Source: JAKAFX01 sp049965715 (GTDB taxonomy: Archaea; Thermoplasmatota; Thermoplasmata; Thermoplasmatales; Thermoplasmataceae). Taken from it: a stretch of 64,000 bases of DNA. Positions 50,630 through 59,590 of this stretch are shown here, in pieces (positions within the stretch are counted from its first letter, which is position 1; the number at the start of each line of letters is the position of its first letter). The stretch lies in contig JBMFWA010000002.1 of assembly GCA_049965715.1 (NCBI GenBank), forward strand, positions 62,001 to 126,000, read 5' to 3'. The translations under genes and the position numbers were made by a program. The notes beneath the pieces were generated by a model. It saw only the letters and a program-made list of their open reading frames with translations, made no database searches and was not told the DNA's origin.

Positions 50630-51706
50630 TTAAATTTCAAGCAGTCCTTTTTCTGGTCTGGTAATCTCCTCAAACCCATCCTTGGTCACGATGACGTCGT
50701 CCTCAATCCTCACGCCGCCCACGTTTGGAACGTATACCCCAGGCTCGTCCGTGATAACCATGTTTGCCTTCAGCGGGAAGTCGTAATTTGGCGACAGTGC
50801 AGGGTGGTCATGAACCTCCATCCCTATGCCATGGCCCAGTGAGTGAATGAATCTTCCCTTGTACTTGGTCGCGTCTATCACATCCCTTGCAATTTTGTCG
50901 ATGTCCTTCCCGTTTACGTTCTCCCTGATGGCATGCATGCTCTTCTGCTGTGCTTCCCTGACTATGTCATACATCTCTTTCTGCTGTGCGGAAGCTTTGC
51001 CGAACACCACTGTTCTTGTCATGTCAGAGCAGTACATATCGTACTCCGCACCAAAGTCAATCAGCACGAATTCATTCTTCCTCAGTTTCTTGTTGCCGGG
51101 AGAGTAGTGAGGCATCGAACTGTTTGTGCCGAATGCAACAATCGTACTGAAAGATGGACCTGATGCGCCGTTCCTCATCATCTCATAGACCATTTCAGCA
51201 GCCAGCTCACTCTCCGTCATACCCTCCTTGATCTTCGGCACAATCGCGTCGAAGGAATCACTGGCGATCTTTGCTGCTTCCCTCAATTTCTTCAATTCTT
51301 CAGGATCCTTGAACCTCCTGGACTCAAGTATGGAACCGGAAACATCAATGAAGCGCTTTTCCGGCACTATCTTCAACAGATCAAGGTAAAGTTTCAGTGT
51401 TATTGAATTATAATTCAGCCCGACTGTGTCTGCAGATTTCAGATTCTCCCTGATCAGATCCTGGTACTCAGATCTTGAGTTGAATGTGAACACCTCGTAG
51501 CCGGTGTTTCTTGCCGCCTCCTCTTCCAGTTTGGATGTTATTATCTTGAGAGATTTGGGCTCCACGATCAGCGCGGATCCCTCAAATATTCCTCCTCTCG
51601 CACCAGAGAGGTAGAAGAAGCTCTTGTCGATGGAACCTTCGCCGTCGTTCACTATAAGAATGGTTTCTGCTTCCCTCGCATAGTTGAAAATGTTTTCGTA
51701 TCCCAT
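50630..51706 (-). CDS. pepQ: Xaa-Pro peptidase of the M24 family
   Basis: 358 residues with the creatinase-like N-terminal domain and a pita-bread C-terminal catalytic domain. Metal ligands are visible: LIDFGAEYDMYCSDMTR (two Asp), HSLGHGIGMEVHD (His), ITDEPGVYVPNVGG (Glu) and RIEDDVIVT (Glu). It is a dimetal Xaa-Pro dipeptidase or aminopeptidase acting in the cytosol on proline peptides. The choice between dipeptidase and aminopeptidase cannot be made here. It has its own promoter and is followed by a T-tract. Confidence 0.93.
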   Translation of the reverse strand: MGYENIFNYAREAETILIVNDGEGSIDKSFFYLSGARGGIFEGSALIVEPKSLKIITSKLEEEAARNTGYEVFTFNSRSEYQDLIRENLKSADTVGLNYNSITLKLYLDLLKIVPEKRFIDVSGSILESRRFKDPEELKKLREAAKIASDSFDAIVPKIKEGMTESELAAEMVYEMMRNGASGPSFSTIVAFGTNSSMPHYSPGNKKLRKNEFVLIDFGAEYDMYCSDMTRTVVFGKASAQQKEMYDIVREAQQKSMHAIRENVNGKDIDKIARDVIDATKYKGRFIHSLGHGIGMEVHDHPALSPNYDFPLKANMVITDEPGVYVPNVGGVRIEDDVIVTKDGFEEITRPEKGLLEI

Positions 51707-51823
51707 ATTAGCCTAATGCTTCCCTGATATAATCATTTTCTGGCTTGCAGAACATATTCAGTTACTGTTCTCCTTGATACCATAAATCGCCTGACCGTAT
51801 CACACGCAAAGGTATTATTTTCA

Positions 51824-52471
51824 TTGGACATACTTAAGATATTGAAAATAACCGAAACATTTCACAGTCTCCAGGGCGAGGGTCCCCTGACCGGAATACC
51901 AATGTACTTTGTCAGGACAAACGGCTGCAATCTCAGATGCAGCTGGTGTGACTCAAAATACACCTTTTCAGGCGGAACGGAGATCGATCTTGAATCCATA
52001 CTTGCAGGCGTTGGCGAAGCATGGGAACGATGGATTTGTTTTACCGGGGGTGAGCCGCTGATACAGAGGGATGCGGAAGCTTTCGTGAAGGGAGTGGTTG
52101 ACATGGGAAAGAGCGTGCTCATTGAAACAAGCGGGTCCATAAGCATAGAAAGATTCGTGAAGTATCCCGGAACCGTGATCGACATGGACATAAAGACGCC
52201 GTCTTCAGGAGAATCTGGAAGGCTTTTTGAGAAGAACCTCACCTTCCTGAGGAACAGCGATTACGTGAAGTTCGTTATAGAGAATTCGAATGATTATGAA
52301 TTTGCAAAGGAATTTCTCAAAAGGATTCCCCGGGGTGTGAGATCCATATTCCAGCCATGCTATGGAACGGATGTCAAATGGCTCGCCGAGAGAATCATCT
52401 CAGACAGGATCGATGTTGCACTTATGACCCAGCTCCACAAACAGATATGGGGAGAGATACAGGGAGTTTGA
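51824..52471 (+). CDS. queE: 7-Carboxy-7-deazaguanine synthase (radical SAM)
   Basis: Makes 7-carboxy-7-deazaguanine, the precursor of archaeosine in tRNA. The protein has about 210 residues. The radical-SAM cluster motif CNLRCSWCD (CX3CX2C) lies near residue 35, TFHSLQGEGPLTG is the QueE-specific N-terminus, and CFTGGEPL is the SAM-binding strand. No ATG is available; TTG at 51824 (AAAGGT 10 bases upstream) or TTG at 51842 (MKITETF, matching family starts) is used. pyrC follows immediately. Other archaeosine genes are not in the window. Confidence 0.92.
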   Translation: MDILKILKITETFHSLQGEGPLTGIPMYFVRTNGCNLRCSWCDSKYTFSGGTEIDLESILAGVGEAWERWICFTGGEPLIQRDAEAFVKGVVDMGKSVLIETSGSISIERFVKYPGTVIDMDIKTPSSGESGRLFEKNLTFLRNSDYVKFVIENSNDYEFAKEFLKRIPRGVRSIFQPCYGTDVKWLAERIISDRIDVALMTQLHKQIWGEIQGV

Positions 52472-53740
52472 ATGGTTATGTTCGATGCGGTTTATTCAGG
52501 CAAGTTTTACTACAGAGGGGATTTTGCCCAGTTGATGATTGGCGTTGAGGATGGTAAAATTTCAAAAATATCCAGGCTTATCACAGGACAGAAGGTCGTG
52601 GAACTTGGCGGATCCGTATTCCCGGCATCCACTGACATCCATGTGCATTTCAGGGACCCTGGCGAGACTGAAAAGGAGGACTTCGAAACGGGTTCGATGT
52701 CTGCACTCTTCGGGGGAACAACCACCGTCTTCGACATGCCAAACAACTCAATTCCCGTAATGGATTACGATTCCTACCGCAACAAGCTTGCAGCCATCAG
52801 GAACAGATCGTATGTGGATTTCGGTCTTTACTCGCTTTTCAACGGCAGGAATTCCGATTTGCTCGACAGCGAATCGGCGGGATTTAAGGTTTTTCTCGGC
52901 GGCAGCACCAACTCGGTCGTTATGAACGATTACCTTGAGAGAGATATGGAGAATATCAGATCAGCGGACAAACCCGCCATATTTCATGCAGAGGATCAGG
53001 GATGCCTTGATGCCCACAAAATGGAGGAAAAGACCCTGCAGGATCATGACAGAGCCAGGCCTGAGGAATGCGAGGAGAAGGCTGTTGAAAGCGTCTCAGG
53101 ATATGCCATTCCCAAGTCTATCATTGCACATGTCAGTTCCGCAGGTTCACAAGAAAAATTCACTGGAAAAATAATGGAGGTTACGCCGCATCACCTCCTG
53201 CTCAATGATGAGATGGATCTTGGATCATGGGGGAAGGTAAACCCCCCTCTCAGAAGCAGGGAGACGCAGTCCAGATTATTCCAGAACTACCTCGACGGAA
53301 GATTTTCTGTGATTTCGTCCGATCATGCCCCACATCTTGAGGAGGACAAGGAGGATTTTCAATATGCAAAGTCCGGAATCATAGGCGTTGAGACAAGGGT
53401 CCCGCTGCTGCTTTCCCTTGTCCGCAGAAAAATTCTCCCGCTTGCCGTGTTCATAAGGACTGCAATAGAGACACCGCCTGAACTTTTTGGCCTCAGGAAG
53501 GGAAAGATAGAGCCTGGATATGCAGCTGATTTTATCTCTGTGGATTTTGCATCTGAGGGGAGAATAAACCAGGAAAAGCTCCATTCCAAGGTGCCAGTTT
53601 CACCCTTCAACGGCAGGTACGCAGTTTTTCCATCCAGCGTTGTGCTGTCCGGAGAAGTTGTGCTTGAAAACAGGGAGCTTATCATGGACAGGCTTGGAAG
53701 GTACATTCCGTTCAGGACTGGAAAAGATAGCCATGAATAA
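52472..53740 (+). CDS. pyrC: Dihydroorotase
   Basis: Cyclises carbamoyl-aspartate to dihydroorotate in pyrimidine synthesis. 422 residues, type I amidohydrolase. DIHVHFRDPGETEKEDF near residue 53 holds two zinc-binding histidines and the substrate arginine, IIAHVSS and ISSDHAPHLEED near residue 280 the remaining His and Asp. It begins directly after the queE stop and overlaps the RNase P gene by 8 bases. No other pyrimidine gene is adjacent. Confidence 0.94.
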   Translation: MVMFDAVYSGKFYYRGDFAQLMIGVEDGKISKISRLITGQKVVELGGSVFPASTDIHVHFRDPGETEKEDFETGSMSALFGGTTTVFDMPNNSIPVMDYDSYRNKLAAIRNRSYVDFGLYSLFNGRNSDLLDSESAGFKVFLGGSTNSVVMNDYLERDMENIRSADKPAIFHAEDQGCLDAHKMEEKTLQDHDRARPEECEEKAVESVSGYAIPKSIIAHVSSAGSQEKFTGKIMEVTPHHLLLNDEMDLGSWGKVNPPLRSRETQSRLFQNYLDGRFSVISSDHAPHLEEDKEDFQYAKSGIIGVETRVPLLLSLVRRKILPLAVFIRTAIETPPELFGLRKGKIEPGYAADFISVDFASEGRINQEKLHSKVPVSPFNGRYAVFPSSVVLSGEVVLENRELIMDRLGRYIPFRTGKDSHE

Positions 53741-54011
53741 GAGAGATGCAGATGATCTGGCCATGAGAAGGATAAGATACCTGGCAGATCTTTCCAGGAG
53801 ACAGAACGAATTAAGGCTCGCACAGCGTTATGTCTGCATTGCAAGAAACATAGGTAAACGAATGGACATAACGCTCCCTGTTGATATAAAGAGGTCTTTC
53901 TGCAAGAGGTGCAACACCCCCTATGGATCAGGTAGCACTATTAGATTGAAGAACAGAATACTGACAATAACCTGCAGCGTGTGCGGGGACCGGAGGAGAA
54001 TACCTTACTGA
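53733..54011 (+). CDS. rnp4: Ribonuclease P protein component 4 (Rpp21/Rpr2)
   Basis: 92 residues. Zinc-ribbon cysteines are in FCKRCNTPYGSG and TCSVCGDRRRIPY, with a helical N-terminal half (YLADLSRRQNELRLAQRYV). It binds RNase P RNA with Rpp29 and helps tRNA 5' maturation. An earlier start in the frame would lie inside pyrC; ATG at 53733 overlaps the pyrC stop by 8 bases. Converges on the next gene. Confidence 0.92.
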   Translation: MNKRDADDLAMRRIRYLADLSRRQNELRLAQRYVCIARNIGKRMDITLPVDIKRSFCKRCNTPYGSGSTIRLKNRILTITCSVCGDRRRIPY

Positions 54012-54013
54012 AT

Positions 54014-54241
54014 TCAGTCGTTCAGGGTTTCTATGTGAAACATTACCTTGAACCCTTCCATTGTGGCCTGAATCTTATCCGCAAACCAGACGGAATCTTC
54101 TGCGGTGGCGCTCTTTCCCCACTCATAAACCATGTCGTGCTCCCCCATCATGGGCTTGAATCCCAGAGACCGCAGGCGGTTTATGACCTCACTGGGTTTC
54201 GCACCTTCACTTGAGAATGTGACATCCAAATAGGTTTTCAT
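54014..54241 (-). CDS. Small protein of unknown function (75-80 aa)
   Basis: A compact alpha/beta protein: KTYLDVTFSSEGAKPSEVINR, LGFKPMMGEHDMVYEW, then VWFADKIQATMEGFKVMFHIET. It looks like a small ferredoxin-fold domain. No known family is recognised. ATG at 54239-54241 (MKTYLDV) is preferred over an ATG five codons earlier. Its stop is 3 bases from the rnp4 stop. Confidence 0.65.
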   Translation of the reverse strand: MKTYLDVTFSSEGAKPSEVINRLRSLGFKPMMGEHDMVYEWGKSATAEDSVWFADKIQATMEGFKVMFHIETLND

Positions 54242-54319
54242 GGCAGTTGGACACACATTATACCTGACTATTTATTATTTTTCTTGGAAAATCACGGCAT
54301 GTAAATAAAAGTGGCAGGC

Positions 54320-57300
54320 TCACTTCCCGTTGCCGAGCTTTGATGGCCACCAGTTGTATTTCTTTAGTATCAGCATGACCGCTGGTACGAAAAACGGCCA
54401 GCTGATCGCTGTGTCGAAGATAACCCCCATGGCGACTCCCACTCCTATCTCCTGGATTATTTCAATTCCGGTGAAATCCAGAGCAAAGAAGGTGACAAAC
54501 AGGATGAGTCCCAGAGTGACAATCACCCCGCCATTTTCGGCCATGCTTGTCCTGATGGCCTCCTCGGTGGTCCTGCCTTTCATGACCTCTTCCCTTACTC
54601 TGGTTATCATGAAAATGTCGTAATCCATTCCAACCGCGAGAAGCGTTATGAATGTGAAAAGAGGGAGAAATATCAGAAGGGGTACTCCTCCTATATAATA
54701 GAACAGGACGTAAGTGAGAACCAGCGACATAATCACTGTTGCCATTACCATCAGGATCAGCCTGACCGGAGTGAATACCGAACTCAGCTGTATCAGCAGA
54801 ATAACAAAAATGGATATGGCTAGTATGGGAACTATATCTATAAACGTAGAATGGGTGAAGGAGTTGGCATCTGTGAGCCCCTGCGTTATGCCTCCAACAT
54901 AGTAATTAAAACCTTTCAGACTGATGGAGGACAACTCGGTCGGAATGAGGGAGTTTGAAGATATGGCGTTCTGCGAATATGCCAGACTCCCCATCTGGAA
55001 ATCTATCACGGCATATCTTGAATTTACCTGACTTATGTAGTTCTGGTTAATGTATGAGGTATAGTTGGAGATCTGTGAAGACGGGATACCGGAAAAGTCC
55101 GGCGATACGTAATATCCATAGGGATACGTCGGGCCATACACCTGTGCTATGCCTGAATTGAGAGAGAGTTCATTTTCCACCTGTGTGACGACCGCCATCT
55201 CTGTCATATTATAGCTGCCGTTGGAAAGCAGCAGGGGAGACGCAAATGACAGGACAATAAAATTCCTCTCGAAGAAATCGCCATGGAATGACCCATTTAC
55301 GATCTGTATGGCTTCAGTTCCACTGCTTGCAGGAAGAAGTGCAAATATATCCATTCCGACTGGCGTAACTGAATAAATGTAAAGAGCGGCAAGGGTGACA
55401 ACAATGAAAACCACGAATACCTTGTTCCTGTTCCTGACTATATATGATCCGAGATTTCTCATGCCGTTCTCCATTGCCGCATGAGTCATCCTGGACGGCC
55501 TGGAGGGCCAGAAAATCTTTTCGCCTCCAATGGCCAGCAAGGAGATGAGCATGGATTCTGCAATGATAATGGTGAAGGATATCCCAATAGCGTTTGTCAG
55601 CCCTGATCCGCTGAATATTGGGACGTTTGAGAGCCAGAGAATCAGGTATGCCACAGTCACCGTTATACCGGAGGTAAAAACAGCATGTCCAGCCCACTGG
55701 GATGCATTCAGGACAGCCTCTCCGTTGCCTTTCCTCAGCTCCCTTCTGTACCTTGCCATGATATATACTGCATAGTCCGTTGTCAGTCCCAGCAGGAGTA
55801 TGAGGAGCAGGGTCGGAGTTATGAATGTGGCCTTGGAGTGGATTACGTACTCATAAAGCAATCCGTTAATCCCCATGCCGATAATTGCTGAAAACATGAA
55901 TAGCAGAAGAGGTATAAATGCGGCAATGGGCGATCTGAAGAACACGCCAACTATAACTACAGAAAGCATCACACCGAGCACAAGAGCCGTAATCAGACCG
56001 GTCATGGATTCCTGTTCCAGTTCGGAACTGAATGCCGATCCCCCCGCAACATAATAACTGCTTCCCCTGATGCTGTTCTGAAACGGCACGGTTATTGCAG
56101 TGGCCTGATTGACAAGATCGATGCCGAATGGTCTCTGGAAATTCACTATTATGAGGGTCGTAGTATTATCATATCCTATCATCTGATGGGCCACGAAGGG
56201 TGTCGGGAGAAATGGGTATCTCCAGAAACCAACATTGTTAAGTTCCACGTTAACCGTCTGATTTATATTGCCATTCTTTGATCTGAGAAGAGCCGCGTAA
56301 TTCTGGACCAGTGTATTGTTGGAATTGACCTCTACCAGGGGATTTCCGTTCAGTAATGTTCGTATTGAATTTATCACCATGTTTGTGCTCTCCTGAAGAA
56401 GGACGTAGTCACGGCCCAGAAAATGGTATTGAGGGTTGAGATCAATGTTCAGGGCATCAAGGACAAACTGCCTGGGCGACGTATAAAGGCGATCAGTGAT
56501 GAATCCGTTCGCCTGCGAATTTGCCTGCAGACCTCCGGCAGTCACCGTAACAGAAAGTTGCGTGATTTCATTGTTAAATATTGCGGGACTGGTGTACTGT
56601 AAAAGGGAAACATTCTGATCCAGTGATCTGTATGCAAAAATCTGCTCCTGATTTCCCCCTGTGATATTCACAGTCCATGTGGACAGTATGGTGCTGTTCA
56701 CAGCCTCATTCATATAGTGGAAGGGATTCGAAGAAACGTTTTCGGGTTGGGAAATGAGAGTCCCGTTCCAGTGCTTTGAGAAATTGTTCAGGTAGCTTAT
56801 ACCGATGATACTGTGGGAATATGTGAGAACCATTCCGGTGTAATTGTATGCCTCAGAATTGCTTTTAATTGGGTTACTCGTCTGCTTGAGCACAGTTGTG
56901 AAATTTTCCAGGTAGATTAGAGGAACTCCAAAAATCAGGGACCCAGTTGAGTTGTATCCCGATATCAAACCATAAAGATTCACATTTGTGCTGTTCAGAA
57001 GCTGATATGTAAAGTTTGATTCTTCACTTAAAAGAAATGAAAAGTTGGACAGTATACCCTTCTCAACAGTGAAAATTGATTCAATGGACTGAAAATGATA
57101 ACTTGAGTTTTTCAGTCCTGTCTCAAGGCTGTTCTGAAGGGATATGAGCTGGGCAGACTGGGTGTTCACATTGGTTCCCGTAGTCACGACGACAAGAGAA
57201 GAGGAATTCGATGAATTCAGTGATGGAAAATACTGCGATAGAAGAGCCTGAGAGCGATAAGATTGTGAGTTTGTGGGAACGATGTCAGAACTGAGGTTGT

Positions 57301-57430
57301 AGCTCACGTCGCTGAAGAACGTCGTTGCGAACGGGAGCATGATCAGGAAAAATATAACCCAGAAAACCAGTATCTTCTTCCTGTTTCTGACGATGAATTC
57401 CCCGATCGACCTGAAATTCCTCTCAAACAT
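54320..57430 (-). CDS. MMPL/RND-family membrane exporter
   Basis: 1036 residues with two similar halves. Each has one TM near its start (KILVFWVIFFLIMLPFA near 17; KVFVVFIVVTLAALYIY near 655), a large outside domain, and a block of about five TMs (residues 480-640 and 870-1030). The typical DYAVYIMARYRRELRKG and DYDIFMITRVREEVMKG motifs after TM4 of each half are the MMPL signature, with the Asp probably in proton coupling. The outside domains have many N-x-S/T sites. Lipid or drug export is usual for the family; the substrate is unknown. Confidence 0.9.
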   Translation of the reverse strand: MFERNFRSIGEFIVRNRKKILVFWVIFFLIMLPFATTFFSDVSYNLSSDIVPTNSQSYRSQALLSQYFPSLNSSNSSSLVVVTTGTNVNTQSAQLISLQNSLETGLKNSSYHFQSIESIFTVEKGILSNFSFLLSEESNFTYQLLNSTNVNLYGLISGYNSTGSLIFGVPLIYLENFTTVLKQTSNPIKSNSEAYNYTGMVLTYSHSIIGISYLNNFSKHWNGTLISQPENVSSNPFHYMNEAVNSTILSTWTVNITGGNQEQIFAYRSLDQNVSLLQYTSPAIFNNEITQLSVTVTAGGLQANSQANGFITDRLYTSPRQFVLDALNIDLNPQYHFLGRDYVLLQESTNMVINSIRTLLNGNPLVEVNSNNTLVQNYAALLRSKNGNINQTVNVELNNVGFWRYPFLPTPFVAHQMIGYDNTTTLIIVNFQRPFGIDLVNQATAITVPFQNSIRGSSYYVAGGSAFSSELEQESMTGLITALVLGVMLSVVIVGVFFRSPIAAFIPLLLFMFSAIIGMGINGLLYEYVIHSKATFITPTLLLILLLGLTTDYAVYIMARYRRELRKGNGEAVLNASQWAGHAVFTSGITVTVAYLILWLSNVPIFSGSGLTNAIGISFTIIIAESMLISLLAIGGEKIFWPSRPSRMTHAAMENGMRNLGSYIVRNRNKVFVVFIVVTLAALYIYSVTPVGMDIFALLPASSGTEAIQIVNGSFHGDFFERNFIVLSFASPLLLSNGSYNMTEMAVVTQVENELSLNSGIAQVYGPTYPYGYYVSPDFSGIPSSQISNYTSYINQNYISQVNSRYAVIDFQMGSLAYSQNAISSNSLIPTELSSISLKGFNYYVGGITQGLTDANSFTHSTFIDIVPILAISIFVILLIQLSSVFTPVRLILMVMATVIMSLVLTYVLFYYIGGVPLLIFLPLFTFITLLAVGMDYDIFMITRVREEVMKGRTTEEAIRTSMAENGGVIVTLGLILFVTFFALDFTGIEIIQEIGVGVAMGVIFDTAISWPFFVPAVMLILKKYNWWPSKLGNGK

Positions 57431-57599
57431 GCGAAATGTGTAATCGCTCGATTATTATTAAATCGTACGCTCTTTATTTAGATCAAAAAGTTCTTGTTAC
57501 GCAGGGCCTCTGGAGCTTTATTCCAGTGCTGTCATGGCATCGCATTTCAAAATACACATTGCGTTAATGTTTAATTCCACAATTCTACATGTGGTCAAC

Positions 57600-58541
57600 A
57601 TGGAATTCAGGCAGATTGATCTGGAAGAATATTTCTATTCTCTGGTCAGGCAGATTCCCAGAGGTATGGTCACCTCATATGGCGACCTATCGGAGGCATT
57701 GGGCGATAAGATTTCTGCAAGGGCATGCGGATATATGCTCTCTGTCAACCCACACCCTGATGTCACTCCATGTTACAGGGTCGTTCATTCGACCGGCGAT
57801 GTTGGAAATTTTACTCATCCGCTCGGCCCTGTGGAAAAGATAAGGCGGCTCAACAGCGACGGCATCGTGATAGAAAACAAGAAAATAAGGGATTTTGAGA
57901 AAATCCGTTTCAGAGAATTTGTTTCAGACTATCCACTGAAGCGCTTGCAGGAGGAGCAGAAAAAACTAACAGAATCCATCTCTTCCGGTGATGGAGACCT
58001 TGGAGACGGCATCGCCGGAGTGGATGTGTCCTATATTGGGGACGTTGCCGTTGGATGCGCTGTCTTTTTCAGGAACGGACAGACGACAAAAAAGTATTCG
58101 GTGACAAAAGTATACTTTCCTTACATACCGGGATACCTTTCCTACAGGGAATTCCCCGCCGTATCCCTACTTCTTCAGGGGTTCAACGGCACAGTGCTTC
58201 TTGACGGCAACGGCCAGCTTCATCCAAGAAAGATGGGCCTTGCAACCTTTGTGGGCGTTAAAATGGGGCTGCGAACAATAGGGATTGCGAAATCTCTCGC
58301 CGGAGGAAGGGTTGAAGGCAGCTGGGTGTACCTTGATAACGAAAGGAGAGGTTACATTATGAACAGCAAAACGATCGTCAGCGCAGGCAACATGGTTTCC
58401 CTTCATCAAGCGGTGAACTTCACCGAAAGGGAGTTTGGAAAGAAATACCCCTGGATTCTCAAAGTGGCACATGACCAGTGCACACGGCTTGCAAAGAAAA
58501 TAAGTTTAAGCATTTTGAATGACCAGCACGACAAGAATTAA
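57600..58541 (+). CDS. nfi: O6-alkylguanine-DNA alkyltransferase fused to endonuclease V
   Basis: A bifunctional DNA repair protein of about 313 residues. N-terminal part (about 1-95): AGT/MGMT domain with IPRGMVTSYGDLSEAL, the Arg-finger region ISARACGYML, and the acceptor-cysteine motif TPCYRVVHSTGDVG (PCHR in most relatives, Tyr instead of His here). C-terminal part (from about 125): endonuclease V with GVDVSYIGD, YLSYREFPAV, LLDGNGQLHPRKMGLATFVG and GIAKSLAGG, all catalytic residues present. An AGT-EndoV protein of this kind was characterised from Ferroplasma acidarmanus. ATG at 57600 is preferred to upstream codons at 57534. It repairs alkylated guanine and deaminated bases. Confidence 0.93.
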   Translation: MEFRQIDLEEYFYSLVRQIPRGMVTSYGDLSEALGDKISARACGYMLSVNPHPDVTPCYRVVHSTGDVGNFTHPLGPVEKIRRLNSDGIVIENKKIRDFEKIRFREFVSDYPLKRLQEEQKKLTESISSGDGDLGDGIAGVDVSYIGDVAVGCAVFFRNGQTTKKYSVTKVYFPYIPGYLSYREFPAVSLLLQGFNGTVLLDGNGQLHPRKMGLATFVGVKMGLRTIGIAKSLAGGRVEGSWVYLDNERRGYIMNSKTIVSAGNMVSLHQAVNFTEREFGKKYPWILKVAHDQCTRLAKKISLSILNDQHDKN

Positions 58542-58569
58542 AATAACCTTTCTAAATCCCTCAATTCAG

Positions 58570-58654
58570 GCGGAGGTTGTCGAGCTAGGTTAAAGGCGAT
58601 GGATTCAGGGTCCATTCCCGTAGGGGTCCGCCGGTTCAAATCCGGCCCTCCGCA
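58570..58654 (+). tRNA. tRNA-Leu (CAG)
   Basis: 85 nt with the long variable arm of a class II tRNA. The acceptor GCGGAGG pairs with CCTCCGC, discriminator A. Anticodon loop TTCAGGG (anticodon CAG). Variable arm near TTCCCGTAGGGG, T arm CCGGTTCAAATCCGG. No intron, no encoded CCA. Located 28 bases after the AGT-EndoV gene. Confidence 0.95.
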
Positions 58655-58951
58655 TTTTGTAACTCAATAGACTTCGAGATTTATATACTCAGAATTGATC
58701 TGATTTTAAACTTTCATTTGTATTCTCACCTAGGAACGTCCTTGACTTTTTTGGTCACGAAAGATAATTCGGGATCAGTCTTCCGCTTTAGAGACAATTG
58801 ATTCAGATGCAGGCATGGATATACCATCTCTTAATTTTATCTGACGTGAGCGGGAAGACCCATTGATTCGGCAAGGGGATGAAAGCGAACATTAACAACC
58901 TACTATAAATATAATAATTGAAGTTCAGAATCATTTAACTGAAACTCCATT
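58655..58951. other. Intergenic region, no supported gene
   Basis: About 300 bases between tRNA-Leu and the tnpB relic. It has no gene-like frame. It may contain the left part of the IS605-type element, but no recognisable tnpA gene or end structure was found. Confidence 0.4.
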
Positions 58952-59417
58952 ATGATCATTTCCATCCTGGAAACAGGAAGACAATTCAGGGAGGCATGTC
59001 AGATGGTCCTGAACTATAGATTTTCCACAAAGACATTCAATAAGAACAGGCTCGACAAAGGGACGTATGCGATGGTAAGGGAATAAATACCCACATTGCC
59101 ATCAGCACTTGTACAGACTGCAAGGGATACCGCATCCGAATCCCTGAAGCAGACTAACACAGAAATGCTCAAAATGCGGGTACACAAACAAAGACAACAG
59201 GGAAGGATCAGTCTTCCACTGCCAGAATTGCATCCTTGAACTTCATGCCGATCTCAATGCTGCAAGAAACATCGGAATGCGCGGTAAATCTGAGTATTTC
59301 AGGCTGATGTCAACCAGTCAATCTTTGCGCCATCCAGGCAGCAACAACCCCCTGCGAAAGGTGGGAGTAGTTGACTATTTCCCTCAATGTATTCAAATGT
59401 CAGCTGGCAGACAGTAG
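58952..59417 (+). pseudogene. IS605-type tnpB relic (RuvC core deleted)
   Basis: Starts at ATG 58952 with MIISILETGRQFREACQMV and FSTKTFNKNRLDKGTYAMVRE, then TAA (59084), and in the same frame IPTLPSALVQTARDTASESLK, all typical of TnpB N-termini. The sequence then jumps directly to the C-terminal zinc ribbon in another frame: KCSKCGYTNKDNREGSVFHCQNC, followed by LELHADLNAARNIGMRGKSE. All four zinc cysteines remain (codons from 59166). The middle two thirds of the protein, including the RuvC nuclease motifs, are missing, so an internal deletion of several hundred bases has occurred. Stop at 59415-59417. Confidence 0.85.
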
Positions 59418-59580
59418 CGAAACTGGTCAGATCGCTCGTGGCTTCTTGCGTGCCTGCATCCGTAAAGTCAGATGAATTAGCATGAAGGACATGGTACCTT
59501 TGGAACGAAATGAATTCAAGCCCATGGGGATTCTGCCAGCAACCTATTCACGGGAAATTCCCTGCGAAAGACAGGAAAGG
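59418..59580 (+). mobile_element. Right-end region of the IS605-type element
   Basis: Non-coding DNA after the tnpB relic that matches the minus strand of 33414-33560. It contains GAAGGACATGGTACCTT and, near the end, TCCCTGCGAAAGACAGG. GCGAAAG-centred hairpins are usual at the right end of IS605-type elements. The conserved region marks the element boundary near 59580. Confidence 0.65.
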
Positions 59581-59590
59581 AGGCTACTAA

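Noticed and set aside
57534..57599. Longer AGT-EndoV protein starting at 57534
   Set aside because: The extra 22 residues are unlike AGT N-termini; ATG at 57600 fits the domain start.
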